This document shows, one piece after another, positions 8,137-16,770 of a stretch of DNA of 37,383 bases. Where the stretch lies: the NCBI GenBank assembly GCA_015061725.1, contig SUVX01000033.1:1-37383 (forward strand), read 5' to 3'. A program made the translations under genes and the position numbers. Below the pieces are notes generated by a model. That model worked only from the letters and a program-made list of their open reading frames with translations, had not been told where the DNA came from and made no database searches. The stretch is from Lentisphaerota bacterium. GTDB taxonomy: Bacteria > Verrucomicrobiota > Lentisphaeria > Victivallales > Victivallaceae. Every line of letters begins with the position of its first letter. The first letter of the stretch is position 1.

Positions 8137-8498
8137 ATCGAGCAGGAGGCTGTCCATTATTTGGACAGCCTCCTCTCGCACCACCGTACGCGCCGTTCGG
8201 CATACGGCGGTTCAGTAACTTGTGTGCAGACAAAGCTGCACCGTCTTTCCAGTCAGTTGCCCGCAAAGGTATGTTCCGCACTGCCGGGGTTCTTCAGGTT
8301 CTATCCTATCCTTACCCAGGCAAGTTCACTTGCGTGATTTTCTGCTCTCTGCACATACATTGCCTTTCACCTCAAGAAAGAATTGCCTTCTTTCAGATTC
8401 CTCCTCACGATGAACACCCTTGGCTTTCGCTAACAGTTCCTACTGACAAGGTCTGTATCGGACTTTCACCGACGAGTCAATGCGCGTGCCGCGCATAC
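8137..8498 (-). mobile_element. ORF-less group IIC intron (362 nt ribozyme)
   Basis: Read on the minus strand, this is a compact group II intron RNA. It opens with GTATGCGCGGCACGCGC, then TCGGTGAAAGTCCGATAC, and carries the domain I block GGAATCTGAAAGAAGG. These follow the layout of the Oceanobacillus iheyensis IIC ribozyme as I remember it. Domain V is at 8179-8213: the outer stem ACCGCCGTA pairs with TACGGTGGT, contains a CGC triad, has a GAAC terminal loop and a two-base bulge on the 3' side. Domain VI is 8137-8178, a 12-bp stem around AAATAAT, and the intron ends in CTCGAT. The 5' junction lies one base after the T-tract of the terminator at 8500-8531, the classic IIC target. There is no reverse transcriptase ORF; the space where domain IV would hold it is a short hairpin. 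The apparent bulged branch base in domain VI is G instead of A. Confidence 0.85.
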
Positions 8499-8499
8499 G

Positions 8500-8531
8500 A
8501 AAAACCCCCTGTACGTTTGGCGCACAGGGGG
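8500..8531 (-). terminator. Rho-independent terminator of the aas-like gene
   Basis: On the minus strand, CCCCCTGTGCG (8531-8521) pairs with CGTACAGGGGG (8515-8505) around a five-base loop, with one G-U pair, then TTTTT. It lies 23 bases after the stop codon at 8555. The plus strand has a T-run after the same stem (8533-8539), so it may work in both directions. The group IIC intron is inserted immediately after the T-tract. Confidence 0.9.
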
Positions 8532-8554
8532 ATTTTTTTGCAGAATGGTAAAAA

Positions 8555-10855
8555 TCAGTTCTCCAATTTTTCAACCATTTTCTTGAGAGCCTGCAGGTCA
8601 AGTTTTCCGCTTCCCAGAACGGGGAGAGACTCAACTCTGACAAAGTCATCGGCTTTGGGAATCCAGATGTTGGGCAATCCGGCGGCGCGGAGTCCCTCAA
8701 TAATCGCGGCGGTATCAATATTTTCAATGATGTGGAAGATTACCAGACGTTCACCTTTTTGACGGTCGCTGCGTCCTGCGACGGCAACTTCACGGGTCTC
8801 CGAATGAAGGAATTTGGTAATTGCATCTTCAACGCCCTCATGGGGAACCATTTCGCCGCCGATTTTGCTGAAGCGGGTGGCACGTCCGGTGATGTAGATA
8901 TAACCGTCTTCGTCCATGTGTCCGATATCGCCGGTATCATAGTAATCGTTCTGAATGACGCGGGCGGTCTGTTCAGGATCGTTGAGATAACCTTTCATAA
9001 CGGAACCGGCACGGACCTGAAGTTTTCCATCCTGTCCCGGAGGCAATTCAACACCGGTATTGATATCCACGATCCGGGCATGGATACCGGGAAGAGGACA
9101 ACCGATACTGCCCGGATGATCACTGCGGGTACCGAGCGTGTAAATGGAGTTGTTCAAGTTGATGGTCACAATGGGAGACAATTCCGTGCAGCCGTAACCT
9201 TCAACAATGTCACGTCCGGTAAGGGCGCGGTAACGCTCAGCAAGTTCAGAACGGAGTTTTTCAGCACCCGTGATGCAGAGACGCAGAGCGGCAAAGTCAT
9301 TTTCTTTAGCTTTCATCATGTATTTCTGCAGGAACGTGGGCGTGGCACAGAGGATGGTCACGGCAAAGTTGCGGCAGGTTTTGACAATGAGAGAAGCATC
9401 AAGCGGATTGGCAACGTAAGCAACCGGTGTTCCGGTAGTGGCGGGCAAAGCGAAGCAGACGGTAAATCCGAATGAGTGGAATATCGGAAGATTTCCGCCG
9501 ACTCTGTCTGTCGTTGACCAGTCAACAACGCGGATAAAGGACTGCACGTTGCAGTTGATATTGCGCTGGGTGAGCATGACCGCTTTGGGATTGCCGGTGG
9601 AACCGCTGGAAAACAGCAGCACTGCCTGCTGGAACATATTGTAGCAGCTCAGAGGTGCAATGTTGCGGACAAGGGTACGGGTGGGCAGAAACAGAACCAT
9701 CAGCATTGTGAGCAGTTTCTGAGACTTGGAAATCGTCGGAACGATATCTTCAAGCAGAACCATCTCTTCGGACTGTTCCCATTTGAGTTTGTCAAGGAAC
9801 TTTCTGCTGGTGAGAATGGTCTTGACTCCGGCACGGCGCATGGAGTTGAGAGCAACTGCCTGTCCGGCGCTGAAGTTCATGATCGCAGGAGTTCTGTCCG
9901 CACACTGGACGGCAAGAAGCACACCGGCGGCAATCGGCGTATTGGGCAGCAGAACACCGGTGTAACCGTCAGTTCCCTTGTCGATTTTGCGGATGACTTT
10001 TGACAGCAGAATGGTAAGCAGCAGCATCTTGAAGTTGCCGAACCACGTTTCTGTGGGAGCATCAAAAAAGACTTTGCCGAAAAGATGACGTTTGGCATAA
10101 TAGATGAACGCGGTATGGATCGGACGTTCTCCGGGCTGGGGAGAGGTTTCAGCAATTGCGCCCAATTCAGAAATCGCCTGACGCAGCTGGAAAGCTGAAA
10201 GCTTGTGGTCGATGGGTTCACCGATGGCAACAGAGAAATCAACAGGCCAACGGGTCAACTTGCGGAAATAAAGATGTTTTTCGTGCATACCGGTCAAGCG
10301 TCCGTGGATCATTCCCAGACGGACAGGCATGACGGTCACCTGGATTTCAGGCGGAATAAGCGGCTGAACGCCGGAACGGAAACGCATGATATTACCACTG
10401 CCGGAAATGGCTCCTTCCGGGAAGAAACAGACGGTTTCACCGTTACGCAGACGGTCCTGGATTTCAGTGAAGAACTTTTTCATCTCCTTGGGACGGCGGG
10501 GACTCGGAACCTTGATAACGCCCAGATACCAGAAGATGAAACGTGTGGGAATAAAATTGATAACTTCTGTCCTCACCAGAAAACGCACTCTCTGACGGAC
10601 AACAGACTGAATCATAATCAGGTCAATCAGAGAAATATGATTCGAAACCAGCAGAATCGGTCCGGAATACGGCATATTCTCCTTGCCGACCACGCGCAGA
10701 CGGAAAAGTACCAGACGCAGCACAACTGCGGCTATCTTTAACGTTAAACGCGGAGAACAAATAATCAATACGACAATTGCGGCAATCACCGCAGGATAGA
10801 GTTCAGCGGCATAAGGCGCTGCCTCCGCCCAAAGATCCAACAAACATTCAATCAT
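8555..10855 (-). CDS. aas: Bifunctional 1-acyltransferase / acyl-ACP synthetase (Aas-type)
   Basis: A 766-aa fusion. Residues about 20-52 form one or two membrane helices. A PlsC-type acyltransferase follows, with NHISLID (His73, Asp78) as the H-x4-D catalytic motif and FPEGAISGSGN as the acyl-acceptor motif. The C-terminal two thirds is an AMP-binding adenylating enzyme: LLFSSGSTGNPKAVML (P-loop near residue 405), GYGCTELSPIV, then YDTGDIGHMDEDGYIY and GRATRFSKIGGE. The order and size match E. coli Aas (719 aa), which reacylates lysophospholipid using fatty acids activated onto acyl carrier protein. It lacks the extra transporter domain seen in LplT-Aas fusions. The 179-bp gap upstream contains its own promoter candidate, so it may be transcribed apart from the thioesterase and MarR genes, although it shares their lipid theme. 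The terminator at 8500-8531 ends it. Confidence 0.9.
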   Translation of the reverse strand: MIECLLDLWAEAAPYAAELYPAVIAAIVVLIICSPRLTLKIAAVVLRLVLFRLRVVGKENMPYSGPILLVSNHISLIDLIMIQSVVRQRVRFLVRTEVINFIPTRFIFWYLGVIKVPSPRRPKEMKKFFTEIQDRLRNGETVCFFPEGAISGSGNIMRFRSGVQPLIPPEIQVTVMPVRLGMIHGRLTGMHEKHLYFRKLTRWPVDFSVAIGEPIDHKLSAFQLRQAISELGAIAETSPQPGERPIHTAFIYYAKRHLFGKVFFDAPTETWFGNFKMLLLTILLSKVIRKIDKGTDGYTGVLLPNTPIAAGVLLAVQCADRTPAIMNFSAGQAVALNSMRRAGVKTILTSRKFLDKLKWEQSEEMVLLEDIVPTISKSQKLLTMLMVLFLPTRTLVRNIAPLSCYNMFQQAVLLFSSGSTGNPKAVMLTQRNINCNVQSFIRVVDWSTTDRVGGNLPIFHSFGFTVCFALPATTGTPVAYVANPLDASLIVKTCRNFAVTILCATPTFLQKYMMKAKENDFAALRLCITGAEKLRSELAERYRALTGRDIVEGYGCTELSPIVTINLNNSIYTLGTRSDHPGSIGCPLPGIHARIVDINTGVELPPGQDGKLQVRAGSVMKGYLNDPEQTARVIQNDYYDTGDIGHMDEDGYIYITGRATRFSKIGGEMVPHEGVEDAITKFLHSETREVAVAGRSDRQKGERLVIFHIIENIDTAAIIEGLRAAGLPNIWIPKADDFVRVESLPVLGSGKLDLQALKKMVEKLEN

Positions 10856-10955
10856 ATATCATTCCTGTTATTTTGTTATCGGAACAGAGGAATTTTTTTG
10901 ATTCCCCCACTTGATTTACCCGGATGTATATTAAAACATAACATACATCTTATAT

Positions 10956-10983
10956 ATCATACACCATATAATAATATTTTCAA
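10956..10983 (-). promoter_or_regulatory. Candidate sigma-70-like promoter for the aas-like gene
   Basis: On the minus strand, TTGAAA (10983-10978), a 16-base spacer, and TATGAT (10961-10956), leading to a start codon about 100 bases downstream. The surrounding 10930-10985 stretch is very AT rich. A CCGGC/GCCGG hairpin at 10992-11008 lies between this and the thioesterase stop and might weakly terminate read-through. Confidence 0.45.
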
Positions 10984-11034
10984 CTCAATCACCGGCTTAA
11001 ATTGCCGGAAAACCGAGTTTTTTCATATTTTTTG

Positions 11035-11802
11035 TCATATTTCCGGCGAAACCGTTTCAAAAGTGCCCTGAGCCTGAAAGGAATTTTTACCGGTTGCGGC
11101 GTGAGTTCCTGAAACGTAAAAAACGTTGTTTTCACCGATGACACCTGAACAGACAAGTTCTTCTCCGAATCCGGTGGAGCCGTTGAAGTTCAGCTGCAAA
11201 GCGGTCATTCTGACGGGGGAATCAAGTTTCATTCCCAACCAGTCTTCTGTGAACATGGCATAATAAGCGTTGTTCAAATGGCGGTTGTAATCAACCATTG
11301 CAGAAGAGACCCGATGCGGCATATTTCCCCCCATATTTTCAGGAGAAGTTATTTTGCCGAGCGTTTCTCCCTGAAAAAACACTTCACCATCGTACTCCCA
11401 CTGCGGCAGTCCCGTCAGATATTTTTGCGGAGAAACCGGACGGAAATTCTCCGGATTCAGCGTCAGCCATGCGCTGCCGGCGACACCGAAACGCTTTCCG
11501 GTTTCAGCAGATGTTATCTCAAACTGCCGATAGGCAAAGAGACGGTCGAATCCGCTGGGCCATGTGGTGATTTTGATGGTATCTCCGTATTCGGGAAACG
11601 CATCCATTTGAATCCTTATCCGGGACAGAACCCAGCTCAAATCGCTTTTGCGGAGCTGTTTTAACCCCACGCCGAGCAGATCGGCGTGACGTCCGGCGGC
11701 ATCCTGAAGATAATCAAACACGACCCAGCTGCGGAGTTTGGCATCCACAGAAATATCGTTGAGTCGGACAGGATAAGTAATAACAAACGGTTCGTTTTTC
11801 AT
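11035..11802 (-). CDS. Acyl-ACP thioesterase (FatA/FatB-like double hotdog)
   Basis: A 255-aa protein of the PF01643-type acyl-ACP thioesterase family. It begins with a hotdog domain (YPVRLNDISVDAKLRSWVVF, then LSRIRIQMDAFPEYGDTI and a WPSGFDR turn), followed by a second hotdog half containing VDYNRHLNNAYY near residue 172. That block is the conserved D-x-N-x-H-x-N active-site segment. Such enzymes release free fatty acids from acyl-ACP in the cytoplasm, ending chain elongation. It starts 6 bp after the MarR gene, so the two are very likely co-transcribed. Together with the Aas-type gene downstream, the cell could both release and re-activate fatty acids. Confidence 0.88.
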   Translation of the reverse strand: MKNEPFVITYPVRLNDISVDAKLRSWVVFDYLQDAAGRHADLLGVGLKQLRKSDLSWVLSRIRIQMDAFPEYGDTIKITTWPSGFDRLFAYRQFEITSAETGKRFGVAGSAWLTLNPENFRPVSPQKYLTGLPQWEYDGEVFFQGETLGKITSPENMGGNMPHRVSSAMVDYNRHLNNAYYAMFTEDWLGMKLDSPVRMTALQLNFNGSTGFGEELVCSGVIGENNVFYVSGTHAATGKNSFQAQGTFETVSPEI

Positions 11803-11808
11803 GGTGTT

Positions 11809-12318
11809 TTATCCTTCTGAATCACCTCTGGAATCCAGCACTCTGCAGACGAGACGGCTGGCGGCTTCAAGGGTTGCCAGTTCCTCTTCGCTGCAATCGG
11901 CAAAAAATTGAAAAATGTACTGGTTCAGACGGGCATCAATACGCTCGGTGATTTTTTCTGCACGGGGAGTGAAGCTGATAATGATATTGCGCCTGTCCCC
12001 GGGAGCTTCACGGCGTTCAAGCGCACCGCGTTTGACCATCTTATCAACAAAGATCGAGGCTCCGGCAGAGGTCATGCCGGTAATCTGCATAATCTTTGCT
12101 AAATTACACGGCAGCGAGTGCCGTACCATCATCAGATGGAGGAACTGCTGCCGGGGAATCAATTTGGCATAATGCTGCCAATCGTTTTCAATAAACCGTT
12201 TGCGTTTAACTTCAAGCATCCGGCACATTTTTTTGAAAACTTCAACTCGTCCGAGCAGGTGCTCCGGTTTCCCGGTCAAAGGCACCTGCCCGTTGTTATT
12301 TTCGGATTTTTTTTTCAT
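11809..12318 (-). CDS. MarR-family transcriptional regulator
   Basis: A 169-aa protein with a winged helix-turn-helix: PCNLAKIMQITGMTSAGASI is the recognition part and VKRGALERREAPGDRRNIII the wing, the typical MarR core at residues about 65-130. Long helices on either side provide the dimer interface. The N-terminus is charged and poorly conserved, so the exact start (ATG at 12318) is less certain. It is 6 bp from the secretin gene upstream and 6 bp from the thioesterase downstream, which suggests it controls this operon, perhaps in response to acyl or phenolic ligands. No operator palindrome was identified with confidence. Confidence 0.88.
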   Translation of the reverse strand: MKKKSENNNGQVPLTGKPEHLLGRVEVFKKMCRMLEVKRKRFIENDWQHYAKLIPRQQFLHLMMVRHSLPCNLAKIMQITGMTSAGASIFVDKMVKRGALERREAPGDRRNIIISFTPRAEKITERIDARLNQYIFQFFADCSEEELATLEAASRLVCRVLDSRGDSEG

Positions 12319-12324
12319 TGATGA

Positions 12325-14502
12325 TTACTTGATTGTTTTGTATTCATCGTTGATTTTATTGCCGACGTCATCGAGACGTTTGTTGCGGTCGGCGCGGTCG
12401 GAATCCAGACCGTACTGTCCGAAGAACATGTTGCCGACGCGGCTGTTCATACCCTTGTTGACACCCTTGACGATCTTGCCCAGGTTTTCGCGGATTTTGG
12501 CTCCGGCGAAGCTGTCGGGTCTGGAGTATTCAACTTTGGCGATAACAACCAGCTGAGACTGCTTGATGGACTCTGTTTCGGTGGAGAACAATCTGCCGAT
12601 GATCGGAAGATCCTTGAGATAGGGCAGTCCGGTGTTGCCGCGGACGGATTCGGATTTACGGACACCGCCGAGAACGAATTCCTGATCGGTGTAGGGCAGC
12701 TGAACAGTGGTGGAAATATCAGATTTGCTGCGGCGGACGGAACCGTCAGAGTTCCAGCCCAGCAGAGAGTTGCCGGAAAGATCAAACTTCATCGTGGCAG
12801 CCTTGCCGGTGATGACGGGAGTGACTTTGAGGTTGAACTGGAAGCCATCCGTAACCATGGGGTACTGCAGCCAGCCGTGGATGATACCCGGAGCAGCATC
12901 CACATAACCGTAGTTTTCACGGTAGTAGTTGCCGCTGTAACGGTTGCCTTCGGCATCAACGTAACCGGTGAGATATTTGGTAAGAGGACTGGTCTGGGCA
13001 TTGGCAAGGATCGCCGCCTGTTCAGCAGAAAGAGGCTGCATGACTTTGTTGTTGATGGCAGCAGTAAGACTTGCTTTCAGAGCTTTGATCTCGGCGGGCA
13101 GATAAGCTTCCGGAATTCCGGCGATCTGAGCATTGAGTTCTGCAAGTTTTGCTTCAAGAGTGCTGATGGGGATACCTTTGTAACCATCTGCACCGCTGAC
13201 GGGAAGTCCGGAGGCAAGCAGCGTCTGATAGGTTTTGCGGGCATTGGCATCGTAGTAGGTGGCGGTACCGACCTGAGTTCCCATGACACGCATGGTGTAA
13301 CCGGCCTTGGTCATGAAGGCATTGACTCCGGCATCGGCAAGTCCGGCATTGAGTTTGTGCAGCGGCATGATTTTGCTGGTGGATTCACGCAAGATTGTAT
13401 CGGGGTTGATATCAGTATAGGTGAATTCTTTGCAGCCTTCGGCAATGCTCTTGGCGCCGGCGGTGTAGTAGGTGCGGTCGTAGAAGAATCCGGTATTGAC
13501 CTGGATGGCGGAAGACTGGCGATTCTGAACAACCAGTTCGCCCTGGGCAAGACATTTGGCTTTGCCGATAGAGGTCATAAAATCCAGATAACGGGTATTC
13601 CACTTGGGATTGAAGTTCCAGTAAGAGGTGCGGTTGTTCTTGCTGTTTTCAATGGCGCTGGAGAAAAAGGTTCCCCAGTTGCGGCGGGCAACAACACCGG
13701 CGGAAAAGAGATCCACACCTTCGTTGTTTTTCCAGCTCTGGAAATCCACACCGATACGGTCATCGTTTTCAGCAAAAATTTCAATGACGCGGTAAGTGAC
13801 TTTGAATTCGGGGATGGCACGGTCATACTGTTTGAGCATGGCCAGCATATCCTGCCAGTTCCACTTGTTTGCCTTGACAACAAGAGCGTTGAGTTCGGCA
13901 TCAACAGTGACGGTTCCGGGAGCAATGGCAAACTGGGGATCCAGTTCGGAGGAACCGACTTTCATGAGCATATCGCGCAGATTTGAGGCTCTGCTGATAC
14001 GGGGGAAGTACAAATGGGCATCCGCATCGGCGAAGAAGGTAAGTCCGGGACGGTCCAGAGAGGCAACGATGCCGTCGATGCCTTTGCCGTTTTCGGAATC
14101 AGAAAAACGGTATTCTTCAGCAGAAACCAGAATGGCTCCGACACCGTCACTGAACTTGACGGCAGTCACCTGGGCGGGACTGGTGTTCACGCTCTTTGCG
14201 CCGACTGCCGCTTCAAGATAACTGCGGACAGCATAGGGATCGGCATTTTTAAGCGTATAGGCCTTGGTGATGACAAAGGGATCGCTGTTGTTGCGGACAA
14301 CGTTGATGACTTTGGTCTTGTCGGCAACGTTGATTTTCAACTGGGCCTGAACATTGGAGGGCGCATAACTGCCGGTGGGGTGATGGTTGTCAGCACGGCT
14401 GACGCCGGGAATTGCCAGAGGAGTGATAACAGTATCTCCGGCAGCAGGAAGTGCCAGCATGACTGCTCCGGCAAAGAAGAGGGACAAATTCAACTTATTC
14501 AT
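12325..14502 (-). CDS. Secretin-family outer-membrane protein (larger paralogue)
   Basis: A 725-aa protein with a signal peptide (MNKLNLSLFFAGAVMLALPA). N-terminal periplasmic modules include YTLKNADPYAVRSYLEAAVG and a later TVDAELNALVVKANKWNWQD, which resemble secretin N1-type KH repeats. The C-terminal secretin domain is recognised by VTPVITG, the long beta-barrel part, VLGGVRKSESVRGNTGLPYL, and PIIGRLFSTETESIKQSQLV, matching the GspD/PilQ signature of a hydrophobic P-x-L-G-x-L-F turn. An alpha-helical insertion at about 450-510 (KLAELNAQIAG) is unusual. Secretins form multimeric channels in the outer membrane for type II secretion or type IV pili, but no secretion ATPase or platform gene is near. 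It lies 22 bp after the second, smaller paralogue. Confidence 0.85.
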   Translation of the reverse strand: MNKLNLSLFFAGAVMLALPAAGDTVITPLAIPGVSRADNHHPTGSYAPSNVQAQLKINVADKTKVINVVRNNSDPFVITKAYTLKNADPYAVRSYLEAAVGAKSVNTSPAQVTAVKFSDGVGAILVSAEEYRFSDSENGKGIDGIVASLDRPGLTFFADADAHLYFPRISRASNLRDMLMKVGSSELDPQFAIAPGTVTVDAELNALVVKANKWNWQDMLAMLKQYDRAIPEFKVTYRVIEIFAENDDRIGVDFQSWKNNEGVDLFSAGVVARRNWGTFFSSAIENSKNNRTSYWNFNPKWNTRYLDFMTSIGKAKCLAQGELVVQNRQSSAIQVNTGFFYDRTYYTAGAKSIAEGCKEFTYTDINPDTILRESTSKIMPLHKLNAGLADAGVNAFMTKAGYTMRVMGTQVGTATYYDANARKTYQTLLASGLPVSGADGYKGIPISTLEAKLAELNAQIAGIPEAYLPAEIKALKASLTAAINNKVMQPLSAEQAAILANAQTSPLTKYLTGYVDAEGNRYSGNYYRENYGYVDAAPGIIHGWLQYPMVTDGFQFNLKVTPVITGKAATMKFDLSGNSLLGWNSDGSVRRSKSDISTTVQLPYTDQEFVLGGVRKSESVRGNTGLPYLKDLPIIGRLFSTETESIKQSQLVVIAKVEYSRPDSFAGAKIRENLGKIVKGVNKGMNSRVGNMFFGQYGLDSDRADRNKRLDDVGNKINDEYKTIK

Positions 14503-14524
14503 TATTTAAAACCTTTCCAGTCAA

Positions 14525-16048
14525 TTACTTTTTACCTTTGTCCGCCTTGTTGACCTTTTCACTGCGGAAAGGATTTTCAATGCGGCGGTCAATTCCGGTG
14601 GCCATGCTGTTGGCGTTGAAAGCCTGCTCTTTGGCTTCAATATCAACATAAGAGGCTTCGGCGGTGACAGCGATGTAGGTGCGTTCTTTGATGGAGGTTA
14701 CGGTGCTGAAAAGATATTTCAGAATCGGAATACGGCAGAGAACGGGCAGACCGATTGTCTGTTCAACATCGTTTTCTTTTTCATAGATGGCGAGGATTTT
14801 TTCCTTGCCGAAACCGAGGGTGACTGCTCCGGAGAACAATGCGGAGTTGCTCAGTTCAGCACCGGTATTGCCGCGTTCAACAACGCTTTTGAGGTAGAGA
14901 GAGTAATCAAAAATAACGCCGCCGGACTTGGCATCACCTTTTTGTTTTTTGCAGACAATGGGATTGAGAACCTGAAGTTCCAGCTGCGGGGGATTGGTAT
15001 GCATGACACCGTCAGCATCTTCGTAGAAACTCTTTCCGACAAAAGTACGTCCGAGAGTATTTTTCTGGATATTCTGATATTCCGGAGTCATACTGGTCCG
15101 GTAGATGAACGGAGCCTTGGTCGGATTGGCAGACTGATAGCGGCGCAGAGCGGCAAGATCAGCTTTGCTGCCGACGGGGGTATTGATCATCAGCAGAGAA
15201 CTGGTTCCGACAAAATTGGCATTTCCGGACTGTTTCAGACAGCGGATGAAACTCATGTCAAACTGGGGAGCTGCGAAAAATCCGCCCAATCCCCAGCTGC
15301 TGGAGAATGCATAAGGCACACCTTCAAGAACTTCGTCAACAACGATCTTTCCGGCATTGTATCCAATGTTGAGCAGATTGACACCGGGACCGTTTTTCCA
15401 GGCAAGGTAATCAAATCCCCAGTCCTTGAGATCGCTGTCACGCAGTTCATAATAGTTGACGCGCACGCGCACCTGCGGGAGAGGACGATCGAGTTTTTCA
15501 AGCCAGGAAAGAGTGCGTTTGGCTGAGGCATCCTGATCTCTCCAGATGATGGTATTGGTTTCATCGTTGATGAAAAGAGCGCCGGCACTGGAAGTAACTG
15601 TCGCATTGATGACTCTTGCCAATTCATCGGCACCACGGTATTTCGGAGTATAAGCAACACGGGTAAGTCCGGTTCCGGCAATCGTGGAACCTGCAACTTT
15701 TTTACCGACTTTACGGTCAAGAGTTGCAACGATTTTATCCACATAAGGCATGAATTTTTTGCCGGTGGAAACAAGAATCGCCTGTCCGCTGCCCTTGGCA
15801 GAGGTCACTCTGCGGACGCTGGAATTGCGGTCATAACGCAGAATGGCAGAGTTGATGAACGGCAGAATTTCTTCAGCCGCAGCATTTTTAAGTTCGTAAA
15901 CTTTGCTTTCGAACCGCACCTGGGCGTCATTCTGACGCAGCTCGATCGTACGGGTTGCGGAGTTTTCTGAACCTGAAACTGTACCGCAGCAAGCTGCTGC
16001 CAGTACCGCCAGACAGAAACGGGACGGAGTTTTAAAAACTTTCTCCAT
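14525..16048 (-). CDS. Secretin-family protein (smaller paralogue)
   Basis: A 507-aa protein with a signal peptide ending near AACCGTVSG. A periplasmic module has YELKNAAAEEILPFINSAI and ARVINATVTSSAGALFINDE. The stretch VRVNYYELRDSDLKDWGFDY, continuing with an LAWKNGPGV turn, parallels the VTYRVIEIFAENDDRIGVDF and QSWKNNEGV segment of its neighbour, so the two are paralogues. A C-terminal LPVLCRIPILKYLFSTVTS corresponds to the V-P-x-L-G-x-I-P-x-L-x-x-L-F secretin signature with Cys in place of Gly. It may act together with the 725-aa paralogue as a mixed or accessory ring, or replace it in a different assembly. Start codon ATG at 16048 has AAAAAGGAA upstream. Confidence 0.82.
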   Translation of the reverse strand: MEKVFKTPSRFCLAVLAAACCGTVSGSENSATRTIELRQNDAQVRFESKVYELKNAAAEEILPFINSAILRYDRNSSVRRVTSAKGSGQAILVSTGKKFMPYVDKIVATLDRKVGKKVAGSTIAGTGLTRVAYTPKYRGADELARVINATVTSSAGALFINDETNTIIWRDQDASAKRTLSWLEKLDRPLPQVRVRVNYYELRDSDLKDWGFDYLAWKNGPGVNLLNIGYNAGKIVVDEVLEGVPYAFSSSWGLGGFFAAPQFDMSFIRCLKQSGNANFVGTSSLLMINTPVGSKADLAALRRYQSANPTKAPFIYRTSMTPEYQNIQKNTLGRTFVGKSFYEDADGVMHTNPPQLELQVLNPIVCKKQKGDAKSGGVIFDYSLYLKSVVERGNTGAELSNSALFSGAVTLGFGKEKILAIYEKENDVEQTIGLPVLCRIPILKYLFSTVTSIKERTYIAVTAEASYVDIEAKEQAFNANSMATGIDRRIENPFRSEKVNKADKGKK

Positions 16049-16092
16049 TGTTTTTTCCTTTTTTTGTTTTATTGGGAAATTTTGGAAAATTT

Positions 16093-16548
16093 TTACTGAA
16101 AACTGAATCCGGTAATGACAGCTTCTTTTTTATCTGCCATACCGGTTACAACTTTAAACAGCACTTCGCTGTAAAATGTTCTTGTTCTGTTGACATTGTA
16201 TCTGCGGAAACGGACTTTCCAGATCTGCGGATGAAATCCCGCAAGTTCCAATGTCGTGATATAACTGTATGCCACAGGTTCACCCACGGATTCAAGTACC
16301 GATTTGCGGGTCGCGGCAAAAGATTCTTCAGTAAACTTGCTCCGGGTTTCCTCCGGCAGAAGCAAAACAAATGTCCTGGCATCATTTTTGACAAATGCCT
16401 GAACAAGCTGACGCGCAAGATCATACTCTTTCTGAGAAATCTTTACTGCATCTTTCTGCGGTGCATATTCTTTAACAACCACACAACCGTTCAAAAATAA
16501 AACGGATACCAGCAAGGCTGCTGCCGCAAATATCGCTTTTTTACTCAT
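16093..16548 (-). CDS. Small lipoprotein of unknown function
   Basis: A 151-aa protein with a lipobox LFLNGC; the cysteine at about residue 22 would be lipidated. After it come KISQKEYDLARQLVQAFVKN and a compact alpha/beta region ending VFRRYN-like and FKVVTGMADKKEAV, similar in style to DUF3887/nuclear transport factor 2-like small folds. I recognise no specific family. It is the first gene of the secretin operon, 44 bp before the smaller secretin, so it may serve as a pilotin-like assembly or accessory factor, which is inference from position only. Confidence 0.7.
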   Translation of the reverse strand: MSKKAIFAAAALLVSVLFLNGCVVVKEYAPQKDAVKISQKEYDLARQLVQAFVKNDARTFVLLLPEETRSKFTEESFAATRKSVLESVGEPVAYSYITTLELAGFHPQIWKVRFRRYNVNRTRTFYSEVLFKVVTGMADKKEAVITGFSFQ

Positions 16549-16617
16549 AATAAAAAATCCCTTCCGGTGTTAATCACTTTAAATGAAAACATCTTTCAAT
16601 GTTAGGTAATTTCGTAT

Positions 16618-16646
16618 AATATACCACCAAACCGCCTGAAAGTCAA
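16618..16646 (-). promoter_or_regulatory. Promoter for the lipoprotein-secretin-MarR-thioesterase operon
   Basis: On the minus strand, TTGACT (16646-16641), a 17-base spacer, and TATATT (16623-16618) lie about 70 bases before the lipoprotein start at 16548. Both boxes are close to sigma-70 consensus, and the region upstream has no coding. Confidence 0.65.
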
Positions 16647-16770
16647 ATTTTTCGCTTCTTTTATCGGGTAAAAAACTGTTGATTTGGTCGTTGAGAGGAG
16701 CATTACGGGGTAAAATGTGCTGTTCTTGATGGCTGCGGGGGTATGCTGTCGGCGGGGGCGTGACGCTTAA

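Noticed and set aside
8220..8762. A plus-strand frame of 180 codons over the intron region
   Set aside because: It spans the group II intron RNA and the aas-like terminator and 3' end, and has no recognisable protein features.
12877..13986. A 369-codon plus-strand frame opposite the larger secretin gene
   Set aside because: It is antisense to a clear secretin with signal peptide and paralogue; its residues look like a shadow of GC-biased codons.
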